Notes under the pieces: generated by a model
What the model was told of the DNA's origin: nothing
Databases searched by the model: none
The model's input: only the letters and a program-made list of their open reading frames with translations
Shown: positions 7,751 to 15,677 of the stretch, one piece after another
Numbering within the stretch: the stretch's first letter is position 1
How the letters are laid out: each line of letters starts with the position of its first letter
NCBI GenBank assembly: GCA_045580815.1
Contig: JAZNOL010000110.1
Coordinates: forward strand, 1-23,772
From: JAZNOL01 sp045580815
GTDB taxonomy: Bacteria; Bacillota; Clostridia; RUG12999
Direction: 5' to 3'
Length of the DNA stretch: 23,772 nucleotides
Program-made: the position numbers and the translations under genes

Positions 7751-8782
7751 TTAAAACTGTTTCAGAAAACGCATGTCATTTTCATAAAGCAGACGCAAAT
7801 CAGAAATATCATAGCGTCTCATAACAATACGTTCAAGGCCGATACCGAAAGCAAATCCGCTGTATTTTTCGCTGTCAATACCGCAGGTTTCAAGCACTTT
7901 CGGATGAACCATTCCGGCACCGAGAATTTCAATCCAGCCTTCGCCTTTGCACAGGCTACAGCCTTTGCCGCCACATTTGAAACAGCAGATATCCATTTCG
8001 GCAGAGGGTTCTGTAAAGGGGAAATGATGCGGACGGAAACGTGTTTTTGTTTCCTCACCGTAAAGTTTTTTTGCAAAAAGGTCAAGTGTGCCTTTAAGGT
8101 CAGACATTGTAACGCCTTCGTCAACCACAAGACCCTCTATCTGATGAAACAGGGGACTGTGTGTTGCGTCAACAGCATCAGAACGGTAAACACGTCCCGG
8201 TGCAAGCACACGGATAGGCGGTTTGGATTTTTCCATAACACGCACCTGCATTGGTGAGGTCTGTGTACGGAGCACGATGTTGTCGCTGATATAGAAAGTG
8301 TCTTGAGTGTCACGTGCCGGGTGCTCTTTGGGAATGTTGAGTGCTTCAAAGTTGTAGTAATCATACTCAACCTCGGGACCCTCTGCAATCTGGAAGCCCA
8401 GACCGATAAAGATATCTTTAAGCTCGTCAAGAACCTGAGAAAGGGGATGACGTTTGCCTGCAAAACGGTGGTTTCCGGGCATGGTTACGTCAATAACCTC
8501 TTTTTCAAGACGAGAGGATAATTCTTTTTTCTCCAGGTCTTTTTTTGTTTTTTCAATTTCTTCTTCAATGTAACTGCGCACCTCGTTGGCAAGCTGACCA
8601 ACAACGGGGCGTTCCTCAGCGGAAAGCTGACCCATACCTCTTAAAACAGCGGTAAGCTCACCTTTTTTACCGAGATATTTAACCCTGATGTTTTCAAGTG
8701 CGGTTTTGGCATCTTCTGCTGTGCCGAGGGCTTTAAGCTCTTCTTCGGCGGCAGTTTTGATTTTTGCCAGCATATCTTTCAT
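7751..8782 (-). CDS. pheS: Phenylalanine-tRNA ligase alpha subunit
   Basis: 343-residue class II catalytic subunit. It has an N-terminal coiled-coil arm (about 1-90), then motif 2 around G-R-V-Y-R-S-D-A-V-D-A-T-H-S-P with the F-H-Q-I-E-G strand, and motif 3 G-I-G-L-E-R-I-V-M-R-R-Y near the C-terminus. A Cys cluster (C-C-F-K-C-G-G-K-G-C-S-L-C, about 255-267) is the zinc-type knuckle found in many bacterial PheS proteins. Start ATG 8782 follows AAAGGA at a 10-base distance. The gene is first in pheST, directly behind the T-box leader. Confidence 0.97.
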   Translation of the reverse strand: MKDMLAKIKTAAEEELKALGTAEDAKTALENIRVKYLGKKGELTAVLRGMGQLSAEERPVVGQLANEVRSYIEEEIEKTKKDLEKKELSSRLEKEVIDVTMPGNHRFAGKRHPLSQVLDELKDIFIGLGFQIAEGPEVEYDYYNFEALNIPKEHPARDTQDTFYISDNIVLRTQTSPMQVRVMEKSKPPIRVLAPGRVYRSDAVDATHSPLFHQIEGLVVDEGVTMSDLKGTLDLFAKKLYGEETKTRFRPHHFPFTEPSAEMDICCFKCGGKGCSLCKGEGWIEILGAGMVHPKVLETCGIDSEKYSGFAFGIGLERIVMRRYDISDLRLLYENDMRFLKQF

Positions 8783-8815
8783 AATATATCAATCCTTTCT
8801 TTTGTTTATAAATGT

Positions 8816-9077
8816 AAAAAGCTCCCCATCCCTATTGGGACGAGGAGCATAATAAGCTTTTTCTCGCGGTACCACCCAAATTCCGTATTTTTAAACAAAA
8901 CACGGCACTTTTAAGGAATATAACGGTTCCTGCCCGGTATCACCTAATGATTGAAAACGTTCAGCAATACTGCTCGGAAGTGAACTTCGCCCGTAAACTG
9001 CCGCAGCACTGCTTTCAGCCGGTGACAGCGCCTCTCTATGCGTGTTTTGCGGGTTACTTTTCTTCGTCATCGCATTT
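8816..9077 (-). promoter_or_regulatory. T-box leader sensing tRNA-Phe
   Basis: The 349-base gap before pheS is a T-box leader. The T-box core TGGGTGGTACCGCG is at 8878-8865, and the stem I region spans roughly 9070-8960 with an AGAGAG motif near 9034. The specifier loop contains G-TTC-A with TTC at 8984-8982, a Phe codon. The TGGT of the core pairs with an ACCA end, as for tRNA-Phe. The terminator GCTCCTCGTCCC/GGGATGGGGAGC (8848-8821) is followed by five T (8820-8816). Uncharged tRNA-Phe would stabilise the antiterminator and turn on pheST. Confidence 0.95.
8821..8848 (-). terminator. T-box terminator hairpin
   Basis: GCTCCTCGTCCC (8848-8837) pairs with GGGATGGGGAGC (8832-8821) using two G-T pairs around a 4-base loop, then a T run. 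It is the 'off' structure of the pheST T-box. Confidence 0.92.
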
Positions 9078-9083
9078 AAAGAT

Positions 9084-9112
9084 ATTATAACACTAATTTT
9101 TCAGGTTGTCAA
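9084..9112 (-). promoter_or_regulatory. pheST promoter
   Basis: TTGACA (9112-9107) and TATAAT (9089-9084) on the - strand are 17 bases apart and immediately precede the T-box leader, with transcription expected from about 9077. Confidence 0.9.
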
Positions 9113-9131
9113 GGGGTAAATTAAAAATTTG

Positions 9132-10085
9132 TCAAATTAAATCAACACGGTTGCGTATGCCGCCGTCAAAAAATGTTTTTATGTTTTCAATAATTTCCGA
9201 CAGGCAACGGCAACGTGATTCGTACGCACCCCACGCCATATGCGGCGTAAGGCAAACGTTGTCCATGTGCATTACCGATGTAAAAGGATGGTCTGCCGCC
9301 ATAGGCTCAACGGAATACACATCACTGCCGAAACCTCCGATTCTGCCGTCTTTTATGGCTTTTACAACAGCTGCTTCATCAGTAACGGCACCACGTGCCA
9401 CGTTTACGATAATTACATCTTTTTTCATTAAATTAATACGGTTTTCGTTAATCAGATTGCGAGTGGAATCATTAAGCGGTGTGTGCAGGGTTATAATATC
9501 GCTTTCTTTGCAAAGGGTGTCAATATCCACACAACCATCACCGGGCTGAGGATTTCTGCGGCACACAAGAACTTTACAGCCAAGTGCCTCGGCAACTTTT
9601 CCCACCTGTTTTCCGATGTCGCCGTAGCCTACAATTCCCCAGGTTTTGCCGGCAATTTCGTGATAAACCGGCTCAAGACGGTTTTGCACGCCGCTTTTTG
9701 TATAGCTTAAATCTTCCACACTGCGTGTGTATTCGGGCAGTTTTGTAATCAGGCTTAAAACCATTAGCACAGTAAGTTGTGAAACGCTGTTTGTGGAATA
9801 ACCTTTTACGTTACAAACGGCAATGCCTTTTTCGCGGCAATATGCGGTGTCAACGTTGTCATAGCCTGTTGCGGCAAGGCATATGAGCTTTAAATTTTTT
9901 GCATTTTCAAGATTGTGTGCACCGAGTTTTACTTTATTTATAATAACAACATCGCTGTGAGCGATACGTGCTTCAACCTCCTCAGGCAAGGTGGTGTTAT
10001 ATATATCCGTTTCGCCAACCTGTGACAGGGGAGACAGGTCAAGGTCGCTGCCCAGCGTTGCTCCGTCAAGAACTGTAATTTTCAC
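9132..10085 (-). CDS. D-isomer-specific 2-hydroxyacid dehydrogenase (hydroxypyruvate/glycerate type)
   Basis: 317 residues starting at GTG 10085, preceded by AAAGGAAG. A longer in-frame reading to 10163 overlaps the upstream gene and is rejected. The nucleotide-binding motif G-Y-G-D-I-G lies at 153-158, and the catalytic triad is Arg231 (N-V-A-R-G), Glu260 (S-V-E-P) and His282 (T-P-H-M-A-W). The T-P-H-x-A-W form of the His loop is typical of glycerate/hydroxypyruvate reductases, so NAD(P)H-dependent reduction of a short 2-oxoacid is the best guess. It follows the Gfo/Idh/MocA gene by 19 bases in the same operon. No terminator hairpin is visible after it, so transcripts may run on into the pheST leader. 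Confidence 0.88.
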   Translation of the reverse strand: MKITVLDGATLGSDLDLSPLSQVGETDIYNTTLPEEVEARIAHSDVVIINKVKLGAHNLENAKNLKLICLAATGYDNVDTAYCREKGIAVCNVKGYSTNSVSQLTVLMVLSLITKLPEYTRSVEDLSYTKSGVQNRLEPVYHEIAGKTWGIVGYGDIGKQVGKVAEALGCKVLVCRRNPQPGDGCVDIDTLCKESDIITLHTPLNDSTRNLINENRINLMKKDVIIVNVARGAVTDEAAVVKAIKDGRIGGFGSDVYSVEPMAADHPFTSVMHMDNVCLTPHMAWGAYESRCRCLSEIIENIKTFFDGGIRNRVDLI

Positions 10086-10104
10086 GTTAATCTTCCTTTC
10101 TTTA

Positions 10105-11079
10105 TTACATATCTGCCGGAAAAACAATATTGCACTGTTTTCTGACAGTATCAAGAATTTCAAGTGTATCGAGTGTTATTTCGTTATATTCTTCCATGCC
10201 GCCGTTATCAATCATTTTCACAAAAGCCTCTGTTTCATAGCACAAGTCATGCTCCTTGGTGAAAATTTCAGCTTTTTCTATCCGTCCGTCACGGTATTTT
10301 ATAAAAATATCTGCCGGATTTGAACCGGGAGAATAAACCAGACTTCCGTTTTCGCCTATGATTTCGCTGTCGGTTTCGCTGTCGTTTACTTTTGAATAGG
10401 AAACAGCCACGAAAAAGTCTTTATATCCGGCAAGAAACGCTCCGCTTGCATCAATGCTTCCGGGAATAATTTCCGAAAACGAGGATATTTTTTCGGGCTT
10501 GCCGAAAAGTGCACGCATTATTGCGGCAGGATAAACGCCGATATCCATAAGTGCTCCGTTTGAAAGCTCACTTTTAAAGGCGTTTTCGATAATTCCGTTT
10601 TTGAAATTGTCATAGCGGCTTGAATATTTGCAGAATTTAAGTGTTGCCTGATGGATTTTGCCGATTTTATGAATATTTTCTTTAATCCATGCAAAGCCGG
10701 GCGAAAACATAGGGCGCATAGCCTCAAGAAAAACAAGCCCGTTTTCTTTTGCAAAAGATAAGGTTTTCGTAAGCTCGCGGACATTTGAAGCGGCAGGCTT
10801 TTCGCAAAGCACGTGTTTTTTTGCTTTAAGCAACGCCATGGACTGCGGTGCGTGGCAAGATGTTGGGCTTGCAATATAAACAGCATCAAATTTATCCGAA
10901 GAAACAAACTCATCAAAATCTGTAAAAACATTGGGTATATCGTAGGTTTTTGCAAATTCTTCCCCGCGGTCTTTTGTGCGTGAATAAAGTGCTGTAAGGT
11001 TTACGTCGGGACAAAGACGGGCACCGGCAATAAATTTTGTAACGATGTCGCCTGTTCCTATTATTCCGAAATTAATCAA
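10105..11079 (-). CDS. Gfo/Idh/MocA-family NAD(P)-dependent oxidoreductase
   Basis: 324 residues. The start is placed at TTG 11079 because GGAGG (11092-11088) lies 8 bases upstream, whereas the alternative GTG 11088 overlaps the ribosome site itself. It has an N-terminal Rossmann fold with G-I-I-G-T-G-D-I (5-12), the family's catalytic lysine in C-E-K-P (Lys94), and a C-terminal alpha/beta substrate domain including the D-I-G-V-Y-P segment. Members oxidise or reduce sugars, inositols and trans-dihydrodiols. It heads a two-gene operon with the 2-hydroxyacid dehydrogenase and diverges from the MDR/GH57/radical SAM operon, suggesting related carbohydrate chemistry. The substrate cannot be named. 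Confidence 0.87.
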   Translation of the reverse strand: MINFGIIGTGDIVTKFIAGARLCPDVNLTALYSRTKDRGEEFAKTYDIPNVFTDFDEFVSSDKFDAVYIASPTSCHAPQSMALLKAKKHVLCEKPAASNVRELTKTLSFAKENGLVFLEAMRPMFSPGFAWIKENIHKIGKIHQATLKFCKYSSRYDNFKNGIIENAFKSELSNGALMDIGVYPAAIMRALFGKPEKISSFSEIIPGSIDASGAFLAGYKDFFVAVSYSKVNDSETDSEIIGENGSLVYSPGSNPADIFIKYRDGRIEKAEIFTKEHDLCYETEAFVKMIDNGGMEEYNEITLDTLEILDTVRKQCNIVFPADM

Positions 11080-11113
11080 GCGAGACACCTCCGTATCTGA
11101 ACATTATAAATAC

Positions 11114-11142
11114 ATTATATAAAAAAAGAATATGTTTGTCAA
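11114..11142 (-). promoter_or_regulatory. Promoter of the Gfo/Idh-2-hydroxyacid dehydrogenase operon
   Basis: TTGACA (11142-11137) and TATAAT (11119-11114) on the - strand are 17 bases apart, about 35 bases before the TTG start. Confidence 0.85.
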
Positions 11143-11194
11143 TAAAAAAGATGGGGATTTCTGTAAAAAATATTGAAATTAAGGCAATTGGGTG

Positions 11195-11223
11195 TTGACT
11201 TTGGCGACTTGGTGTGATATAAT
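11195..11223 (+). promoter_or_regulatory. Promoter of the MDR-epimerase-GH57-radical SAM operon
   Basis: TTGACT (11195-11200) and TATAAT (11218-11223) are 17 bases apart, with TGTG just before the -10. The expected start is near 11230, giving a leader of about 45 bases that contains the inverted repeat at 11233-11250. Confidence 0.85.
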
Positions 11224-11232
11224 TGTAATGTC

Positions 11233-11250
11233 TGAAAATATTCGTTTTCA
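11233..11250. promoter_or_regulatory. Possible operator at the start of the MDR operon
   Basis: TGAAAA (11233-11238) and TTTTCA (11245-11250) form an inverted repeat with a 6-base spacer, directly downstream of the predicted start site. One half, read on the - strand as TGAAAACG, resembles half of a LacI/CcpA-type site, but the spacing is wrong for a standard cre. No binding protein can be assigned. Confidence 0.35.
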
Positions 11251-11274
11251 ATATATGTTAAGGAGGAAATATAA

Positions 11275-12351
11275 ATGAAAGCAAACGAGTTCAAAACAAC
11301 CCGTGCGGTTGTTATTGAAAGACCTTACGAAGCAAATTTAAGAGAAATTAAGCTCACCGAACCCAAAGCTGATGCATTTGTTGCAAAAACACTTTACAGT
11401 AGCATCAGTACAGGCACAGACATGAAAACATACCGTGGTATGCAGCATCCGGAACAGTGCTATTATCCCCTTGTGCCCGGTTATGAAACCGCAGGTGTTG
11501 TTGTGGCTGTCCCTGAAGAAGGTGCTGACCTTTCAAGAATTCCTGAAAGTGCAAGACAGCTTAAAGTCGGCGACAGAGTTATGATTAACGAATGCCGTCA
11601 GTACGGAGATGTTTGTGCAGCATGGGGCGGTGGCAGTGAATATACAATAAAAGACTGTTTCACAACAAACGACCAGTTTGACTATATGGTTAAAGTTCCC
11701 GACAACGTAACAGACGTTCAGGCTGTGCTTGCATATCTTGCATGTGTGCCGCTCAAAGGCATCAAACGCATGACACTTCGTTCTAATGAAACAATCGTTG
11801 TTGTTGGTGCAGGTATGGTTGGTATTTCTGCTATTCAGGAGCTTAAAATTTTAGAGCCCACACTTACAGTTATCTGTATTGAAAGAAATGCTTTCAGAAG
11901 AAGCATCGCAGAAAAATATGCTGACTATGTTGTTTGTCCTGAAGAAGCAGTTGCAAAAATCAGCGAAATCACAAACGGCAAAATGGCTGACCAGCTTATG
12001 GAATGTTCCGGCAACCCCGAAGTTGTAGGCACACTTCACAAATACATAAAAGACGGTGGCTGGGAGGATGATGACCGTCCGGCACACATTCACCTGCAGG
12101 GTGACTATCCCGACAAAATCATTTTCGACCACTATCACAGATGGTTCGTTAAAAATGCTACAATCACAATGACCTGCGCACTTCGTGCAGGCTGTAAAGA
12201 ACAGGTTCTTCAGTGGATAAGCGAAGGCAAATTCGACACAGAAGGTCTGCCCATTGAAATCTGGCCTGTTTCAAAATGCAAAGAGGCTTTTGAATATCTT
12301 GAAGAAAAACACGAAGACGTGTTCAAAATTGTATTCGATTGGAGCAAATAA
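11275..12351 (+). CDS. Medium-chain (MDR) dehydrogenase lacking catalytic zinc ligands
   Basis: 358 residues with the MDR layout: an N-terminal GroES-like domain and a central Rossmann fold with G-A-G-M-V-G (178-183). In zinc alcohol dehydrogenases the catalytic Cys sits in C-G-x-D and the His in G-H-E; here the same places read T46-G-T-D and G-Y70-E, so a classical catalytic zinc site is unlikely. The cysteine quartet of the structural zinc is also absent. It probably oxidises or reduces a sugar-like substrate with NAD(P) by a zinc-independent route, as some MDR subfamilies do. AAGGAGG precedes ATG 11275. It is first in a four-gene operon and only 2 bases from the epimerase gene. Confidence 0.82.
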   Translation: MKANEFKTTRAVVIERPYEANLREIKLTEPKADAFVAKTLYSSISTGTDMKTYRGMQHPEQCYYPLVPGYETAGVVVAVPEEGADLSRIPESARQLKVGDRVMINECRQYGDVCAAWGGGSEYTIKDCFTTNDQFDYMVKVPDNVTDVQAVLAYLACVPLKGIKRMTLRSNETIVVVGAGMVGISAIQELKILEPTLTVICIERNAFRRSIAEKYADYVVCPEEAVAKISEITNGKMADQLMECSGNPEVVGTLHKYIKDGGWEDDDRPAHIHLQGDYPDKIIFDHYHRWFVKNATITMTCALRAGCKEQVLQWISEGKFDTEGLPIEIWPVSKCKEAFEYLEEKHEDVFKIVFDWSK

Positions 12352-12353
12352 AA

Positions 12354-13193
12354 ATGAGACTTGGCAATGCAGCCTGGGGGTTTCGTGAAACTCCCCTTGA
12401 AAAACAGCTTGAAATAACAAAAAATATGGGTCTTGACATTCTGGAATGTCAGATTGCCAACCATGACAACGATGCGTTGCAGATTGGTTGCAGCGATGCA
12501 GAAATTGAAAACGTTAAAAACCTTTATAAAAAATATGGCATTGAGCTTATCTGCGCTGCAACAGGCAACGATTTTACAGGCGAAAATCCCGATGATGCCA
12601 TTGAAGGTGTGAGAAAAATCACAGATGTTATCGACATCTGTGCAAAGCTGGGTGTTAAATATCTGCGTATTTTCTCCGGCTTTTCTCCGGTTAAAGATGT
12701 TGTGGGCGAAAGATGGGACACCATGATGGCGTGCATAAACGATGTTTATGAATACGGCAGACAAAACGGTGTTGTTCCCGTTATTGAAACTCACGGCGGT
12801 GTGGACGGTTTTGACGACGGCGTTGTGCATTTTGCAAGCACATCCTCTGACCCCGAAACACTCTATAAAATGGTTGCAGAAATGCCCAGAGGCGTTATGC
12901 TCAACTACGACCCGGCAAACCTTTATGCAATCGGTATTAAAAACCCCGACGAGGTTTTTGCAAAAATCAAAGACAGAGTGGCGTATGTTCACCTGAAAGA
13001 TTTTGTTAAACTTCCGTCAGGTCATTTAAAACCTGCCGCTTGCGGTGAAAGTGATATGGACTGGACAACCATCCTCAAATCTCTTAAAGATTTTGATGCT
13101 CCGGCACTTATTGAATACGAAAACGTTGAAGATATTGCCGAAGGATGCCAACGTTCACTTGATTTTGTAAACAATTTATTAAAAACATTATAA
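12354..13193 (+). CDS. TIM-barrel sugar isomerase/epimerase (xylose isomerase-like fold)
   Basis: 279 residues from ATG 12354; GGAG inside the end of the previous gene serves as ribosome site, so the two are translationally coupled. It is a member of the AP endonuclease-2/xylose-isomerase-like superfamily, as shown by the metal-ligand set at strand ends: Glu145 (V-I-E-T-H-G-G), Asp186 (N-Y-D-P-A-N-L), His213 (V-H-L-K-D) and Glu254 (I-E-Y-E). The family includes IolE/IolI, hydroxypyruvate isomerase and ketose epimerases. With the dehydrogenase before it and a GH57-like enzyme after it, it likely acts on an oxidised or keto-sugar intermediate. The substrate is unknown. Confidence 0.85.
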   Translation: MRLGNAAWGFRETPLEKQLEITKNMGLDILECQIANHDNDALQIGCSDAEIENVKNLYKKYGIELICAATGNDFTGENPDDAIEGVRKITDVIDICAKLGVKYLRIFSGFSPVKDVVGERWDTMMACINDVYEYGRQNGVVPVIETHGGVDGFDDGVVHFASTSSDPETLYKMVAEMPRGVMLNYDPANLYAIGIKNPDEVFAKIKDRVAYVHLKDFVKLPSGHLKPAACGESDMDWTTILKSLKDFDAPALIEYENVEDIAEGCQRSLDFVNNLLKTL

Positions 13194-13214
13194 ACACAAA
13201 AAGGAGACACTTAC

Positions 13215-14600
13215 ATGAGTCACAAAATTATTTTTATGCCCCATGCAAACATTCAGTATTCACAGCTTAAACCCGAGGTAAGACCGTGGGTTATGAAAAA
13301 CTGCTATGAAAAGCTGTTTGACCTTGTGGCATCAGGCGATTACCGTATTGCATTTGAAGCAAGCGGCAAAACAATTGAAGATATGGCGGTTTATGCTCCC
13401 GAGGTTCTTGCAAAGCTCAAAGACCTTGTTAAAGCAGGCAAAGTTGAGCCTGTGTCATCACCCTACATTCACTTTATGCTCAGCAACATTCCTCCGGAGG
13501 TTTGTGTTGACTCTCTTCGTCATGCACTTGACATCTGGGAAAAATATGTTGGCGTAAGACCGAAAGTAGGCTGGAACCCCGAATGCGGATGGGCATCATA
13601 TATTCCCGAAGTATATAAAGAAGCAGGCTTTGAATCTCTCGTTATGGACGCAGATTCTCTCATGCTTTCATTTGCTGAAATCAGAAAAGCAACAGGTCTT
13701 TCTTATGACGTTCAGGGTCACAGCAACAAAAACCACCTCTTCAAAATTGAAGACTATATTGCTGATAAACCTGATTTCCTTAAATACATAACAAATCCGT
13801 CAGTTGCTCCTAACGGTCTTAAAATGGTATTCCGTTCAGACTGTATGGCAAACCTGCTCCTGTGGTTCCTCATGGGTGCAACAGAAGGTATGCGTAACGA
13901 GCCCATCAGCGAAGAAGAAATTCAGAATATGTTTGCAAAATGGCATGACCGTATTGACAAAAGCGGTAGCTTTATTATGCCTTATGCAGAAGATGCTGAA
14001 TACATCGGCAGCTCGGCATATTTCTATGTAAAACAGTTTAACCAGGCACGTTTCTTTGAGCCCGAACCCGAAAGCGTTAACAGATTCAAACGCATTCTTG
14101 ACATGGCTAAAGAAGCAGGCTATGAATTTGCAACTCCGTCCGAAGTTATTGCATCGGGCAACCTTATTGAAAACGACTTTATAGACTGCATCGAAAACGG
14201 CGTTGCTTGGCACGGCGGTACAGCTAAAGCGTGGGCAAACACCGATTATTCAAGAATTATGGACCCTGTTTGTATGTCTATTCTTAACGGTATCAAAGCT
14301 GTTGGTGCACGTACAGGCAAAGACATCAAAACTCTTGACGGTGACCTTTCACTTGCTATGAAAGCTTTAGCCAGTGCATGGGTATCTGACTCACGTTGGC
14401 CTCCGGATCCCACATCACCCGGACGTTTCAATGTTCAGGAATCTATTAAAGATATGTATGACGCAAACGACTTTATTGCAGCAGCAATGGTTAAAGCAGG
14501 CATCGGTGACCGCAAAGCCCTTTATTCACCTGACCTCATGAAAACACAGATTGCCGCAATAGAGAAAAAACTTATGGATATTAAATATTTCGGAGAGTGA
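13215..14600 (+). CDS. GH57-like glycoside hydrolase/transferase
   Basis: 461 residues, without signal peptide, so cytosolic. It shows the (beta/alpha)7-barrel signatures of glycoside hydrolase family 57: an N-terminal M-P-H-A-N-I-Q-Y with His10 (cf. H-x-H-Q-P), W-N-P-E123-C-G-W followed by Y-K-E-A-G-F (the W-x-P-E nucleophile region) and M-P-Y-A-E-D260-A-E-Y-I-G (the P-Y-D-x-E-x-x-G acid/base region). The sequence departs from well-known GH57 amylases (for example H-x-H-Q-P is not kept), so it may be a divergent subfamily or another member of the GH57/GH38-like clan. AAGGAG precedes ATG 13215. Its place between a sugar epimerase and a radical SAM gene suggests intracellular handling of an oligosaccharide or glycoside. 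Confidence 0.68.
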   Translation: MSHKIIFMPHANIQYSQLKPEVRPWVMKNCYEKLFDLVASGDYRIAFEASGKTIEDMAVYAPEVLAKLKDLVKAGKVEPVSSPYIHFMLSNIPPEVCVDSLRHALDIWEKYVGVRPKVGWNPECGWASYIPEVYKEAGFESLVMDADSLMLSFAEIRKATGLSYDVQGHSNKNHLFKIEDYIADKPDFLKYITNPSVAPNGLKMVFRSDCMANLLLWFLMGATEGMRNEPISEEEIQNMFAKWHDRIDKSGSFIMPYAEDAEYIGSSAYFYVKQFNQARFFEPEPESVNRFKRILDMAKEAGYEFATPSEVIASGNLIENDFIDCIENGVAWHGGTAKAWANTDYSRIMDPVCMSILNGIKAVGARTGKDIKTLDGDLSLAMKALASAWVSDSRWPPDPTSPGRFNVQESIKDMYDANDFIAAAMVKAGIGDRKALYSPDLMKTQIAAIEKKLMDIKYFGE

Positions 14601-14606
14601 TTTTAA

Positions 14607-15596
14607 TTGATGCCGGAGAAAAAGCTTGAACTTGTTCATTTACAGCTCACACGAAACTGCAACCTGCGATGCTGGTTTTGCGGTCAATGGGGCAAAAAGG
14701 GCTTTTTTTCCGGAAAATCAGGTTTGGAAATGACCGTTTCCGACTGGAAAAAAGTCATTGACGACGTGTATGCTGCAAGTGACAAGGACGATTTGCCATC
14801 CTTTATTCTGTGGGGCGGCGAACCACTTGTTTCGCCTTGTTTTGACGAGGTTGCGCAGTATCTCCACACTCTCGGTTTCCGTATAGGAATTGTAACAAAC
14901 GGTGTTCTTATTGACAATCATATTGACACCTGCAAGAATCTTATTGACAGAATTTATCTGTCGGTGGACGGACCGGAAAAAATTCACGATTCAATCCGTG
15001 GAGAAGGGGTATTCAAAACTCTTTGCAAAAATCTTGAGCTTATCCGGGGCGGAAAAGCTGAAATTGTGGTTATGACGGTGCTTTCCCCGGCACTTATAGA
15101 GTGTCTTGAGGAGCTTCCGGCGGCATTTGAACAGCTTTGCCCCGACGAGGTTATTTTGCAGGAGATGATAACACTTACCGCAGGTGAAGCAGACGACTAT
15201 AAGCATTGGATGAACGGTGCTTTTGGAATCTGTGCCCATGAAATTGATTCATGGGTTGGTGAAATACCCGAAAATTTTGCACAGATTAAAAAGGCAAAAA
15301 TTGAAGAAGTGCTTAAACAAAAGACTTCTTACAATCTTGTTTACCGTCCTCACGGTGATGGTGCGGCAAGAGAGTTTTGTCTGTCGCCTTTCCGTCACGT
15401 TCATGTGGCATGGAACGGCAACGTGCTTTTTTGCACCGATTTTTACGATTTTTGTGCAGGAAACGTAAAACAAGACAAAGTCACAGATATTTTCTTAAAC
15501 GAAATGTCTGAAAAATACAGAACTGAAATCATGAACGGCAAATGTGCAACATGCCGCCACTGTTCATGGAAAAATAACGAAACATTCAAGTTTTAA
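14607..15596 (+). CDS. Radical SAM protein with SPASM-type C-terminal Fe-S domain
   Basis: About 329 residues. The radical SAM motif is C18-N-L-R-C22-W-F-C25, and the G-G-E-P motif (W-G-G-E-P-L-V-S-P) follows near residue 70. The C-terminal 85 residues hold seven or more cysteines (F-C-L-S-P-F, F-C-T-D, F-C-A-G-N-V, C-A-T-C-R-H-C), the SPASM/twitch pattern that binds extra [4Fe-4S] clusters. SPASM proteins modify peptides or oxidise/epimerise small molecules. No precursor peptide gene is adjacent, whereas sugar enzymes share the operon, so a carbohydrate-linked substrate is favoured (inference). Start is TTG 14607 or the adjoining ATG 14610, with GGAGAG overlapping the end of the GH57-like gene. 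A terminator follows at 15601. Confidence 0.86.
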   Translation: MMPEKKLELVHLQLTRNCNLRCWFCGQWGKKGFFSGKSGLEMTVSDWKKVIDDVYAASDKDDLPSFILWGGEPLVSPCFDEVAQYLHTLGFRIGIVTNGVLIDNHIDTCKNLIDRIYLSVDGPEKIHDSIRGEGVFKTLCKNLELIRGGKAEIVVMTVLSPALIECLEELPAAFEQLCPDEVILQEMITLTAGEADDYKHWMNGAFGICAHEIDSWVGEIPENFAQIKKAKIEEVLKQKTSYNLVYRPHGDGAAREFCLSPFRHVHVAWNGNVLFCTDFYDFCAGNVKQDKVTDIFLNEMSEKYRTEIMNGKCATCRHCSWKNNETFKF

Positions 15597-15600
15597 CAAA

Positions 15601-15633
15601 AAAACAGGCGGACAAGTTAAGTCCGCCTGTTTT
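15601..15633 (+). terminator. Hairpin terminator of the GH57/radical SAM operon
   Basis: AAAACAGGCGGAC (15601-15613) pairs perfectly with GTCCGCCTGTTTT (15621-15633) around a 7-base loop. Only a weak promoter (TATGAT at 15640-15645 with a poor -35) is visible before nagA, so partial read-through into nagA is possible. Confidence 0.85.
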
Positions 15634-15677
15634 CAATTATATGATATTAAAAAATCCATTAAACGGAGATGGTATTT

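Noticed and set aside
5354..8521. Several 60-160 codon frames antisense or out of frame within pheT and pheS
   Set aside because: They lack ribosome sites and protein-like composition and are explained by the real genes.
10086..10163. 26-residue N-terminal extension of the 2-hydroxyacid dehydrogenase
   Set aside because: It overlaps the end of the upstream oxidoreductase and does not resemble the family; GTG 10085 has a ribosome site.
14607..15596. Radical SAM/SPASM protein as part of a RiPP (modified peptide) cluster
   Set aside because: No short precursor ORF, peptidase or exporter lies nearby; the Asn-rich ORF is about 8 kb away behind several terminators.
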